DNA from: Ottowia flava
GTDB lineage: Bacteria; Pseudomonadota; Gammaproteobacteria; Burkholderiales; Burkholderiaceae_C
NCBI RefSeq assembly: GCF_042680565.1
Contig: NZ_JBHUEJ010000003.1
Coordinates: 1-64,000 of the forward strand
Direction of reading: 5' to 3'
DNA: 64,000 bases
The notes beneath the pieces are model-generated. The model did not search any database, had not been told where the DNA came from, and saw only the letters and a list, made by a program, of their open reading frames with translations. Shown one piece after another: positions 45,704-52,959 of the stretch. Position 1 is the stretch's first letter. Every line of letters begins with the position of its first letter. The position numbers and the translations under genes are program-made.

Positions 45704-46459
45704 ATGAAAACGCTTGCATTTTTCGCCCTGAGTGCGCTTGCGACCGCGTCGTACGCCCTCACACCGGCTCCTATGGGAGAGATCCGGATCACCGGCACCT
45801 CGAACCAGACCGCTTCGGTCAACAATTCGGTGGTAAAGAACACGGCCGACTCGAACGCCTATGCGAACCAGAACCTCGCATCGAACAAGGGCTCCGTCAG
45901 CATCACCGGCACCTCCAACCAGAGCGCCACGCTGGAAAAAGCCACGGTCGAGAACCACGCCAAGAATGCGGGTGACATTGCGGTACAGAGCCTCGCATCG
46001 AACGTGGGCAAAGTGTCCGTGTCCGGCACCTCCAACCAGACGGCCAATGTCATCGAAAGCTCGATGTACAACACGGCCGAAGGCAACGGTTGCGTCGGCT
46101 GCGATGCTGGAACGGCTGTTGCGTACCAGAACGCCGCTTCCAACCATGGCGATGTGACGATCAGCGGCACCAGCAACCAGTACTTCGGCATGTCAGGCGG
46201 CTCGGTGGCGGACAACAAGGCCAAGGGCGCGAACGCTGTCGCAGTGCAAAACATGTCGTCGAACTACGGCAAGGTGCTGATCAGCGGCACGTCCAACCAG
46301 ACCACCTACATCACAGGCCAGTCCTTCGTGGGCAACCTCGCCAACGGCGACGGAGCGGTCGCCTACCAGAACCTCGCTTCGAACGACGCCTGCGAGCCGC
46401 CACCCCCGATCTGCGTAGGCCCGGCCTGTGGCCCATTCGCATCGCTCACGCGGCCGTGA
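45704..46459 (+). CDS. Exported GTSNQ-repeat protein, candidate amyloid-like fibre subunit
   Basis: This 251-residue protein has a signal peptide (MKTLAFFALSALATASYA) and five imperfect repeats of 38-47 residues (residues 25-240). Each repeat begins GxVxIxGTSNQ, with GTSNQ invariant, and ends in an A-V/Y-A-x-QN-x-A-S-N motif. Asn, Ser, Thr, Gly and Gln dominate and aromatics are rare. Repeat 3 carries an insert with GCVGC, and the tail has CEPPPPICVGPACG. The regular N/Q spacing recalls curlin (CsgA) and FapC repeats, so a stacked beta fold is likely. No database family is recognised. GGAGG precedes the ATG. It is the first gene of a four-gene operon. Confidence 0.8.
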   Translation: MKTLAFFALSALATASYALTPAPMGEIRITGTSNQTASVNNSVVKNTADSNAYANQNLASNKGSVSITGTSNQSATLEKATVENHAKNAGDIAVQSLASNVGKVSVSGTSNQTANVIESSMYNTAEGNGCVGCDAGTAVAYQNAASNHGDVTISGTSNQYFGMSGGSVADNKAKGANAVAVQNMSSNYGKVLISGTSNQTTYITGQSFVGNLANGDGAVAYQNLASNDACEPPPPICVGPACGPFASLTRP

Positions 46460-46462
46460 GTC

Positions 46463-46483
46463 GGCATCGGAACGTCCGATGCC
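46463..46483 (+). terminator. Intra-operon hairpin after the repeat protein gene
   Basis: GGCATCGGA and TCCGATGCC are a perfect 9-bp stem with an ACG loop, 3 bp after the stop. A second GGCCCC/GGGGCC stem follows at 46495-46520. With no U-run it may stabilise the upstream mRNA or partly terminate, raising subunit output over the downstream genes. Confidence 0.6.
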
Positions 46484-46555
46484 CTGACTTGTCCTGGCCC
46501 CGACGCACGCGCGGGGCCGGAACGGGTTAACCATCACCACGCAAGGAGGCACACC

Positions 46556-46960
46556 ATGTCGATCTGGAACACACTCGCGCTGGCCACGCTGCCCCTGTGG
46601 CTTGTCGGTTTGACGCCAGCCCAGGCGGCCGCGCCTGGCGAGGATCCCGTACAGATCCAAGGCCGGGTGAACTACCTGCAACTGCCCACCGCCGCACCGG
46701 CGAAGTCGGGCGACATCAACTACCGCCGCGACATGCCCGACGACATGCAGGCCAAGGTGTCGCGCTATACGGCCAAGGCCTATGGCGCGACGCCGGGTGA
46801 AGTGGCGACCGAGCGCGACGTCGTGCAGTCGGTGCGCACGCAGGGACTGCGCACGACCTGCTATCAGTCGGTTGGAAGTACTACGACCCCCGGCAACAAG
46901 CTGGGCAACAACGAACAAGTGGTCGTGCTGCGCGGCGACCTCGTGAACCTGTGCAACTGA
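46556..46960 (+). CDS. Exported small protein of the GTSNQ operon
   Basis: This is a 134-residue protein with a signal peptide (MSIWNTLALATLPLWLVGLT, cleavage near AQA). The mature part has DINYRRDMPDDMQAKVSRYT and ends in VVVLRGDLVNLCN. Two Cys (TTCYQS and LCN) could form a disulfide. It does not look like CsgE, CsgF or CsgC/H by motif. As the second gene, with an AAGGAGG Shine-Dalgarno, it may be a chaperone, minor subunit or anchoring factor for the repeat protein. Confidence 0.78.
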   Translation: MSIWNTLALATLPLWLVGLTPAQAAAPGEDPVQIQGRVNYLQLPTAAPAKSGDINYRRDMPDDMQAKVSRYTAKAYGATPGEVATERDVVQSVRTQGLRTTCYQSVGSTTTPGNKLGNNEQVVVLRGDLVNLCN

Positions 46961-47057
46961 CGGCCACGTTCACGCGGCTACCGGGCCGATCCGCTCACCG
47001 CCGTGATCGGGACTGAAATCGGTCCGGTTCCAAGGGCATCCACGGGAGGAAGGGAAG

Positions 47058-48794
47058 ATGAAACACCTTGACGCACCACGGACCCTGTCGAGTGACCGGG
47101 CACTGGCAACCCGGACGAATCGTCGTCGCGGCCGTTTTTCCACCTGGGTTTACATGTGCCTGCTGGGACTCGGCTTGATCAGTGGGTGCGCTCCGCTGGA
47201 TCCACGCAGGGATACCGAATACCACGAGGCCGCCTTTACGGCCGACCGGCCCACCGTGCGGCCGGTGCGTTCGATTTCCAGCTTCTCCGAATCGCTGGTG
47301 TGCATGGACCACATGCTGCGTGCGGCCAATCTGCCGACCACCTTGATCACCAGCAAGCAGTTTCCGGACTTCTCGGGCAAGGTGCCGGCCGCCGTGAAGG
47401 ACATGGTGATCACCTCGCTCTCGCAGATGTCGCACGTGAGCAATGCCTTCCGCTTCGTCGATTTTGAAGTGGACATCGCGCGCCAGGACACCGTTCAGAA
47501 CCTCTCGACGATTCTGCTCAACAACAACCAGATGCAGTTGCAGCGACCGGCACTGTACGTGTCCGGCGCCATCGCGTTCGTTGATCAGAATGTCCTCAGC
47601 AACCGCCTGTCGGCCGGGACGTCCGCCAGCCGACTGGACACGGGCTACAGCAACAGCAAGGCCGCCACCGTGGTCGCGCTGGAAGCCCACCTGGGCGACT
47701 TCCGTACCCGCACCATCATTCCGGGGCTGGACTCCGCGAACGAGGTTGTGATTGGCGGGGCCGGCCAGGGGTTCGATCTGGCTGGCCGAATTGGCGACTA
47801 CGGCGTCAAGTTCAACATCGGGCGCGACTACGCGCTCGGCGCCGGTGGCGCGGTGCGCACGCTGGTGGACCTGGCCATGATCGAGCTCGTCGGCAAGTGG
47901 GCGCGTGTGCCCTATTGGCAATGCCTGATGCTCGATCAGACCAACCCGAACTTTCAGCGGCAGATGCGCGACTGGTACGCGGAAAGCGGCCCTGCGGGTC
48001 AATTTGCGCTGGTCAAGGCCTCACTCATCAGCCGCGGCTACCTGCCGGCAGGCTCGGAAGTCATGCCGATCAACGAGCCCGCCATGCGGTATGCGCTGTC
48101 ACGCTTCCAATCCGACCGTGGCGTGGTGGTCAGCGGCGTGGTGGACTTCCCCACCTACGACGCGGCCCTGCGCAACTTCGTTGCGCTGAACGAGAGCGGC
48201 GCGCTCTCCCGCATCGGCTGGGCGAGCAACGGCCCGATGCAGATCACGGGGCCGGAGGGGCAGCGTGTCGCCGGCCTGACCGGCGGCACCCCCGCCCCCT
48301 GGCTGATCGACATGCAGATCGAAAACCCGCAACCCGCAGGCGAGCGACAACCGTTCACCGAAGGTGAGCAGATCTTCCTGTCGGCACGGGTGAACAGGAC
48401 GTCTCACTTGTACTGCTACTTCATCGACTCGCGTGGCCAGACCATGCGCATTCTTCCTAACGCCCTGCAGCCCAATTCGCTGGTCTCGGCCAACCTGGCG
48501 GTGCGCATTCCCGACTGGATGGGCCCTAACCCGGGCTTCATCCTGGACGCGGGGCGCCCCGGCGTCGAGACGGTGATTTGTCTGGCCACGGCACAGGCTG
48601 CCGATCCGCTGCTGCCACCAGAGCTGCAAGGGCGGGCACTTACCGCCCTGATCGGCGTGAATGGCGCGGAAGGACTGCAGCAGCGCTATGCCGCAGCCAT
48701 GGGATCGGCCGGTTACGTGACGCAGTTGGTGCAATGGAATGTCGTGCCGCGTCCGGCCCCGGCTCCCACCGAAGCCGCGCCCGCGACCAAGTGA
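47058..48794 (+). CDS. CsgG-like lipoprotein with PG-binding-like and DUF4384-like domains
   Basis: This 578-residue lipoprotein has a long basic N-terminus (residues 1-28) before the lipobox GLISGC (C44). Residues 60-290 resemble CsgG, the curli secretion channel: FSESLVCMDHMLRAANL, QLQRPALYVSGAIAFVD, KAATVVALEAHLGDFRTRTI, and ALGAGGAVRTLVDLAMIELV. Residues 300-385 read as a peptidoglycan-binding_1-like fold (YALSRFQSDRGVVVSGVVDF). Residues 405-530 match the DUF4384 pattern (EGEQIFLSARVNRTSHLYCY, TMRILPN). The domain calls rest on pattern similarity only. I infer an outer-membrane secretion or anchoring component. GGAGGAAGGGAAG is the Shine-Dalgarno. Confidence 0.75.
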   Translation: MKHLDAPRTLSSDRALATRTNRRRGRFSTWVYMCLLGLGLISGCAPLDPRRDTEYHEAAFTADRPTVRPVRSISSFSESLVCMDHMLRAANLPTTLITSKQFPDFSGKVPAAVKDMVITSLSQMSHVSNAFRFVDFEVDIARQDTVQNLSTILLNNNQMQLQRPALYVSGAIAFVDQNVLSNRLSAGTSASRLDTGYSNSKAATVVALEAHLGDFRTRTIIPGLDSANEVVIGGAGQGFDLAGRIGDYGVKFNIGRDYALGAGGAVRTLVDLAMIELVGKWARVPYWQCLMLDQTNPNFQRQMRDWYAESGPAGQFALVKASLISRGYLPAGSEVMPINEPAMRYALSRFQSDRGVVVSGVVDFPTYDAALRNFVALNESGALSRIGWASNGPMQITGPEGQRVAGLTGGTPAPWLIDMQIENPQPAGERQPFTEGEQIFLSARVNRTSHLYCYFIDSRGQTMRILPNALQPNSLVSANLAVRIPDWMGPNPGFILDAGRPGVETVICLATAQAADPLLPPELQGRALTALIGVNGAEGLQQRYAAAMGSAGYVTQLVQWNVVPRPAPAPTEAAPATK

Positions 48795-48812
48795 GCGCCT
48801 TGGGGCCCGGCC

Positions 48813-50090
48813 ATGCTCGCGACCGTCCTCCGCGACGTCTTGCCCGCGATGCCCGCCAGCGGCGCGGCACGGCCAGCGCAACGTGCTGCCTGTGCGTGTG
48901 TGATGTGCCTCGTCGCCGGCGCAGCGTTCAGCTTGACCGGCGCCCCGTCCAACCTGCCCGGAGCGCCTTCGCGCATCGCCCTGCCAGAGCCAGCCGCGGA
49001 ACGCGCAACGCCAGCACTGCCGCCACTGGAAGCCGCACCCGTCGCGCGCGATCCGATCCACCCGCGACCACCGGGCGATACCCCCCGGATCGAAGCCGCT
49101 CCACTGGTTTCGGAACTGCCCGGCACGCGGGACATTCGCGCTCAGGCTGTGGCGCGCGAACTCAGGCAACTGCAGCGCGCCGCGAACCCCAGCGGCAGTG
49201 GTCGCTACGGCGCCACCGCGCGATCGGCTCAGGCGGCTTGGCTGCTTGGCTTGATTCATCTGCATGGCGCGGGTGTGCGACGCGATCCTTCCTCTGCCCA
49301 GCTGTGGTTTCAGCGTGCCGCCTCCAACGGGCGTGAGCCCTGGGCCGATGCCGGTCTGGCCTGGTGCGCCATCGACGGCTGCGTGGGACCCGCGCAGCCG
49401 CTGGTGGCCGATCGCAGCATCGCGCAACTGCGCGCCAGCCACGCGGCGCGTGCCGACTATCTTGGCTGGTTGCTTGCGCAGCGCCAGACGCCCCTGCAGG
49501 TCGGGCCACCCGGTCCGGACGGCATGGAGGCGCCTCGGCCAGGCATGGGCCTGCTGCAGCGGGCCGCCGCCGACGGCGATGTGCAGGCGCTAACGGAGCT
49601 CGGCATGCTGGCGGTGGGGCGCGGCCAACTCGAGCAAGCCGTGGGTTATTTCCGCCGTGCAGCGCCCCACTCCGATGCTGCTGCCTACAACCTAAGGGAG
49701 GTACAGGCACGCCTTGCAGACCAGGCACTCAAGCCCGAGCGCGTCCCGCCGTCGCCGAGCGCCAGCGAAGCGCTGGAGGCAGCCCGGCGCTACCACCGTG
49801 GCGTGGGCGTTCCCATGAACTACGCGGAAGCGATACGTCTCTATCGCCTGGCCGAGACGCGCGGCAGCCTGGAAGCGCGCCGGATGCTGCAACTCATCTA
49901 CGCGCAGCCCGACCCCCTGGGCGGCATCAACCTGGCGTGGATGCGCCAATTGGCCTTTGTCGACACCGCCAGTTCGCTGCCCGTGGTGGGCACCGTTCTG
50001 AATGCACACACACTGCAACGCGAAGCCACGCCACTGTTCGATCTGATGCCCAGGTTCTGGCGCGACCAACTGACGCAGGTCGGGCGATGA
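48813..50090 (+). CDS. Exported or anchored Sel1/TPR-repeat protein
   Basis: This 425-residue protein has a hydrophobic stretch at residues 24-44 (AACACVMCLVAGAAFSLTG), a Pro/Ala-rich spacer (45-105), then Sel1-like repeats: AAWLLGLIHLHGAGVRRDPS, AQLWFQRAASNG, ALTELGMLAVGRGQLEQAVG and ARRYHRGVGVPMNYAEAIRL. Sel1 proteins assemble complexes. It starts 19 bp after the CsgG-like gene and closes the operon, so it may scaffold the secretion machinery in the periplasm. Confidence 0.8.
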   Translation: MLATVLRDVLPAMPASGAARPAQRAACACVMCLVAGAAFSLTGAPSNLPGAPSRIALPEPAAERATPALPPLEAAPVARDPIHPRPPGDTPRIEAAPLVSELPGTRDIRAQAVARELRQLQRAANPSGSGRYGATARSAQAAWLLGLIHLHGAGVRRDPSSAQLWFQRAASNGREPWADAGLAWCAIDGCVGPAQPLVADRSIAQLRASHAARADYLGWLLAQRQTPLQVGPPGPDGMEAPRPGMGLLQRAAADGDVQALTELGMLAVGRGQLEQAVGYFRRAAPHSDAAAYNLREVQARLADQALKPERVPPSPSASEALEAARRYHRGVGVPMNYAEAIRLYRLAETRGSLEARRMLQLIYAQPDPLGGINLAWMRQLAFVDTASSLPVVGTVLNAHTLQREATPLFDLMPRFWRDQLTQVGR

Positions 50091-50094
50091 CGTT

Positions 50095-50907
50095 TCAGCC
50101 GCCGCGCGCCGGTATGACCGTGTCTGCCGTCTGCTCGAACGCCCCGGCATCGTCCCAATCCCAGCGCTCTACCGCCGCGCGCTGATCCGTCGGCAAACCT
50201 GCGTAGCGGATGAAGTGCACGCTGTTGGGCACGCGCTCACGGATGCGCCGCGACACCGCCGTGCCAGTCTGCACCACCCAGGTGGCATTGAGCGGTGGCG
50301 GCAGGGGCGCAACGAACGACTGGTGCGTATGGCCCGACAGCAGCAGATCCGCGCCAGCATCTGCCCAGGCCTGTGCCGCGGCGGCGTGCCCGCGCAGCAG
50401 GTCCTTGGCATCGTCCGCCTCGATCGCGTGCACCGGTTGGTGGGTCACTACGATCTTCAGCGCCGCGGGTGCACAGCGGTGCAGGCGATCCACCACGCGT
50501 GCGATCTGGGCGGTCGACACTTCGCCGTGCTTGTGACGCCATGGTCGGGTGGTGTTGACACCCAGCAGACAGGCGCCGTGCTGCGCCACGGTGGGCTCCA
50601 GGTCCGCCCCGAACCAGCGCGTGTAAGGTCCATAGGGGTCGGCGACACGCAGCGCCAGGTTGTACAGGGGCAGATCGTGGTTGCCAGGAATGACCAGCAG
50701 ATCGGTGCGCGGATCGGCCCCGCATTCGGCGCACAAGCTGTTCAGAAAGCGGTGCGCAGCGGCAAACTGGCCCTGCCGCGCACGTTGCGTGATGTCGCCG
50801 GACACAACCACCAGCCGCGGCCGGCGGTACGCCGCCAGCGCTATCAGGCCTTGCACCACCTCGGGCCGTTCGGCTCCGAAGTGGGGGTCGGTCAGGTGCA
50901 GGATCAC
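50095..50907 (-). CDS. Calcineurin-like metallophosphoesterase
   Basis: This 270-residue protein has all metal-binding motifs: LTDPHFG, VVSGDITQR, VIPGNHD, VTHQPVH and LSGHTHQS. Relatives hydrolyse cyclic nucleotides, UDP-sugars or phospholipid precursors; the substrate is unknown. The GTG start at 50907 overlaps the lipid-kinase stop by 4 bp (GTGA) and has a GAGGAGGG Shine-Dalgarno, so the two are coupled. It converges on the Sel1 gene 5 bp away. Confidence 0.88.
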   Translation of the reverse strand: MILHLTDPHFGAERPEVVQGLIALAAYRRPRLVVVSGDITQRARQGQFAAAHRFLNSLCAECGADPRTDLLVIPGNHDLPLYNLALRVADPYGPYTRWFGADLEPTVAQHGACLLGVNTTRPWRHKHGEVSTAQIARVVDRLHRCAPAALKIVVTHQPVHAIEADDAKDLLRGHAAAAQAWADAGADLLLSGHTHQSFVAPLPPPLNATWVVQTGTAVSRRIRERVPNSVHFIRYAGLPTDQRAAVERWDWDDAGAFEQTADTVIPARGG

Positions 50908-51845
50908 GCCGAGCCCTCCTCTGCCTCTGCGGCGGGCAGCAACAGGCGCAGTGGCCTCGGTGCGGTACGGAAAACCAGTGGCGGAGGCATGCGCAGGACC
51001 TCGCCATCCAGCGCCACCTTGACCCAGCGCACGCGCCGGCGCATGCGCACCACCAGCTGGTCGAAAGCGAAGCTGTCCACCCCTTCGGCACCGTCCAGGC
51101 GGCCCAGCGCGCCGCGAATCAGTAGCCACAGCGTGCGCAGCGTCGACACCGGCTGCAACGTGATCGCCGCCAACCGACCCTGCTCGACGTCGACGGCGTG
51201 CCGCAGGCCGATTTCCTGCAACTGCAGTTCGTTGTTGCCCACGAACAGCGTTCGCGTGCGCACCACGCGCGTTTGCCCTTCGACGCTCAGCTCCAGCGTC
51301 AGCACGCTGCCCCCGCGCAGGATGGTGCCCAGGCCCGAGAGCAAGGCGACAACGCGGCGGCGCCCGAAGCGGCGCTTCGCCGATTCGCGCTCTTCCAGCA
51401 GGCGCGGGTACAGTCCAACACTGGCATTCACCAGGAAGACCCGCTCGCCCAGCAAGCCGACGGTGACCGCCTGTTCGCGCGCAGACAGCAGCGCGGCCAC
51501 GCTGTCGTCCAGCGCGGTAGGCATGCCGTGCGTGCGGCCAAAGTAGTTGAAAGTGCCTTGTGGCAGCACGCCCATCACCTGGTCGGCGTTCCAGACCACT
51601 TGGGCCACCGCGTTCAGCGTGCCATCGCCACCCGCTGCAACGACGGCACCATGGGCTTCCCGCGCTGCGTGCGATGCGCGGACCGTGGCGCGCGTCAACT
51701 CCTCATCGCCGCGCACCCGGATGATCTCGTGCGGCCTGCCGGCCGCGGTCAGCAAATCGCCAACGCGGCCACTGGCCTGCTCGGCATCCGCCCCGCCAGA
51801 CGATGCGTTGAAAACGATGAACAGCGGTGGCGACGGCAAAGCCAT
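50904..51845 (-). CDS. Diacylglycerol kinase family lipid kinase
   Basis: This 313-residue DAGK_cat protein has the nucleotide site VVAAGGDGTLNAVAQ and LPQGTFNYFGRTHGMP. A C-terminal beta-sandwich with VNASVGLYPRLLEERE and VKVALDGEVLRMP follows, like YegS/BmrU. It may phosphorylate diacylglycerol or a related lipid. The overlapping phosphoesterase downstream suggests a shared lipid-remodelling task. ATG 51845 is taken; a GTG at 51854 adds three residues. Confidence 0.9.
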   Translation of the reverse strand: MALPSPPLFIVFNASSGGADAEQASGRVGDLLTAAGRPHEIIRVRGDEELTRATVRASHAAREAHGAVVAAGGDGTLNAVAQVVWNADQVMGVLPQGTFNYFGRTHGMPTALDDSVAALLSAREQAVTVGLLGERVFLVNASVGLYPRLLEERESAKRRFGRRRVVALLSGLGTILRGGSVLTLELSVEGQTRVVRTRTLFVGNNELQLQEIGLRHAVDVEQGRLAAITLQPVSTLRTLWLLIRGALGRLDGAEGVDSFAFDQLVVRMRRRVRWVKVALDGEVLRMPPPLVFRTAPRPLRLLLPAAEAEEGSA

Positions 51846-51913
51846 GGGGCCCACTGTAACTGGCGCCCATGCTCAGCGTCTGTCGGTCAACGCCGCGAAG
51901 AAAGCATGCCGCC

Positions 51914-51976
51914 AAAAATTTCGCAGAATATGGCTGTAGCGCGTACCAGATCTGCGCAACCAGCTATCGAAAAAGA
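51914..51976 (+). repeat. Comamonad dispersed repeat, copy 16 (forward)
   Basis: Carries AAAAATTTCGCAGAATATGG, CTGTAGCGCGTACCAGATCT and GCGCAACCAGCTATCGAAAA. It lies in the gap between the lipid-kinase and SDR genes. Confidence 0.75.
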
Positions 51977-52023
51977 AGCGTTCTGGTGATCAACCTGCAC
52001 CAGCCGGCCGCTGAACAACTGGT

Positions 52024-52932
52024 TCAGGGCTGTCCGCGCAGCGCCGCGCGCAGGCCTTCCCCGATCTCGGGCCGCTCGGCAAACGGGTCGGGCGGGTTCT
52101 GGGTGGCCAGGATCGCGTCGGTGCGCGACTTCACGTTGCCCAGCGCCTTGGGGTGGCTGTAGATGTAGAACTGGTCGTGTTCGATCGCTTCAAACACCTT
52201 GTGCGCCACTTCGGCCGCGCTCACCTTGCCGCTGGTCACGGCCTTGTCGGTCTGCGCCTGGCTGATGCGCTGCGAGGCGGTCATCTCACCGGCTGGCTGG
52301 GCATCCGGGCGGTTGCGCTCGCTGTGGCTGATGCCGGTGGCCACGAAGTATGGGCACAGCACGCTGGCGCTGATCTGGTCGGTGACCAGGCGCAGGTCCT
52401 GGTACAGCGTTTCGGTCAGCGCGACCACGGCGTGCTTGCTCACGTTGTAGATGCCCATGTTGGGCGGTGTCAGCAGCCCGGCCATGCTGGCGGTGTTGAC
52501 GATGTGGCCCTGGTACGCGGGGTTGCGGCGCGCCTCTTCCAGCATCATCGGCGTGAAGCCGCGCACGCCGTTGATGACACCCCACAGGTTGACGCCCAGC
52601 ACCCACTCCCAGTCCTTGACGGAGTTTTCCCAGATCAGGCCGCCGGCGCCCACGCCCGCGTTGTTGAACACGAAGTGCGGCGCGCCAAACTCTTCCTTCA
52701 CGTGCTGGGCCAGCAGGTCCATCACCGCGGGTTGGCTGACGTCGATGCGGCGCGCCAGCGTGCGGGCACCCAGCGCCTGGATTTCCTTCTCGGCCGCGGC
52801 CAGCGCGTCGGGCTGGATATCGACCAGCACCACGTTCATGCCGCGCTGCGCCGCGATGCGCGCGCATTCCAGCCCAAAGCCCGAACCGGCGCCGGTCAGC
52901 ACCGCGGTCTTGCCTTTGAAATCCGTGATCAT
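52024..52932 (-). CDS. Short-chain dehydrogenase/reductase
   Basis: This 302-residue SDR has the cofactor loop TGAGSGFGLECARIA, VDIQ after strand 2 (suggesting NAD), NNAGVGAGG, and the catalytic set NTASMAG with YNVSKHA. Length and tail suit the classical SDRs found with acyl-CoA dehydrogenases. It is the last of a minus-strand set with an AidB-like dehydrogenase and a CurA-like reductase; the 27-bp gap to the former suggests one operon. Confidence 0.9.
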   Translation of the reverse strand: MITDFKGKTAVLTGAGSGFGLECARIAAQRGMNVVLVDIQPDALAAAEKEIQALGARTLARRIDVSQPAVMDLLAQHVKEEFGAPHFVFNNAGVGAGGLIWENSVKDWEWVLGVNLWGVINGVRGFTPMMLEEARRNPAYQGHIVNTASMAGLLTPPNMGIYNVSKHAVVALTETLYQDLRLVTDQISASVLCPYFVATGISHSERNRPDAQPAGEMTASQRISQAQTDKAVTSGKVSAAEVAHKVFEAIEHDQFYIYSHPKALGNVKSRTDAILATQNPPDPFAERPEIGEGLRAALRGQP

Positions 52933-52959
52933 GAGGTTCCTTCTTGACGTGATGCCGGT

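Noticed and set aside
45505..45975. 156-codon frame on the plus strand inside the leader and the start of the repeat-protein gene
   Set aside because: Arg/Gln-rich shadow in another frame; the exported repeat protein in the third frame has a signal peptide, Shine-Dalgarno and regular repeats.
45704..46440. Regular DNA repeats in the GTSNQ gene considered as CRISPR or VNTR
   Set aside because: The repeats are protein-level, diverged in DNA, and stay in one reading frame with no constant-length spacers.
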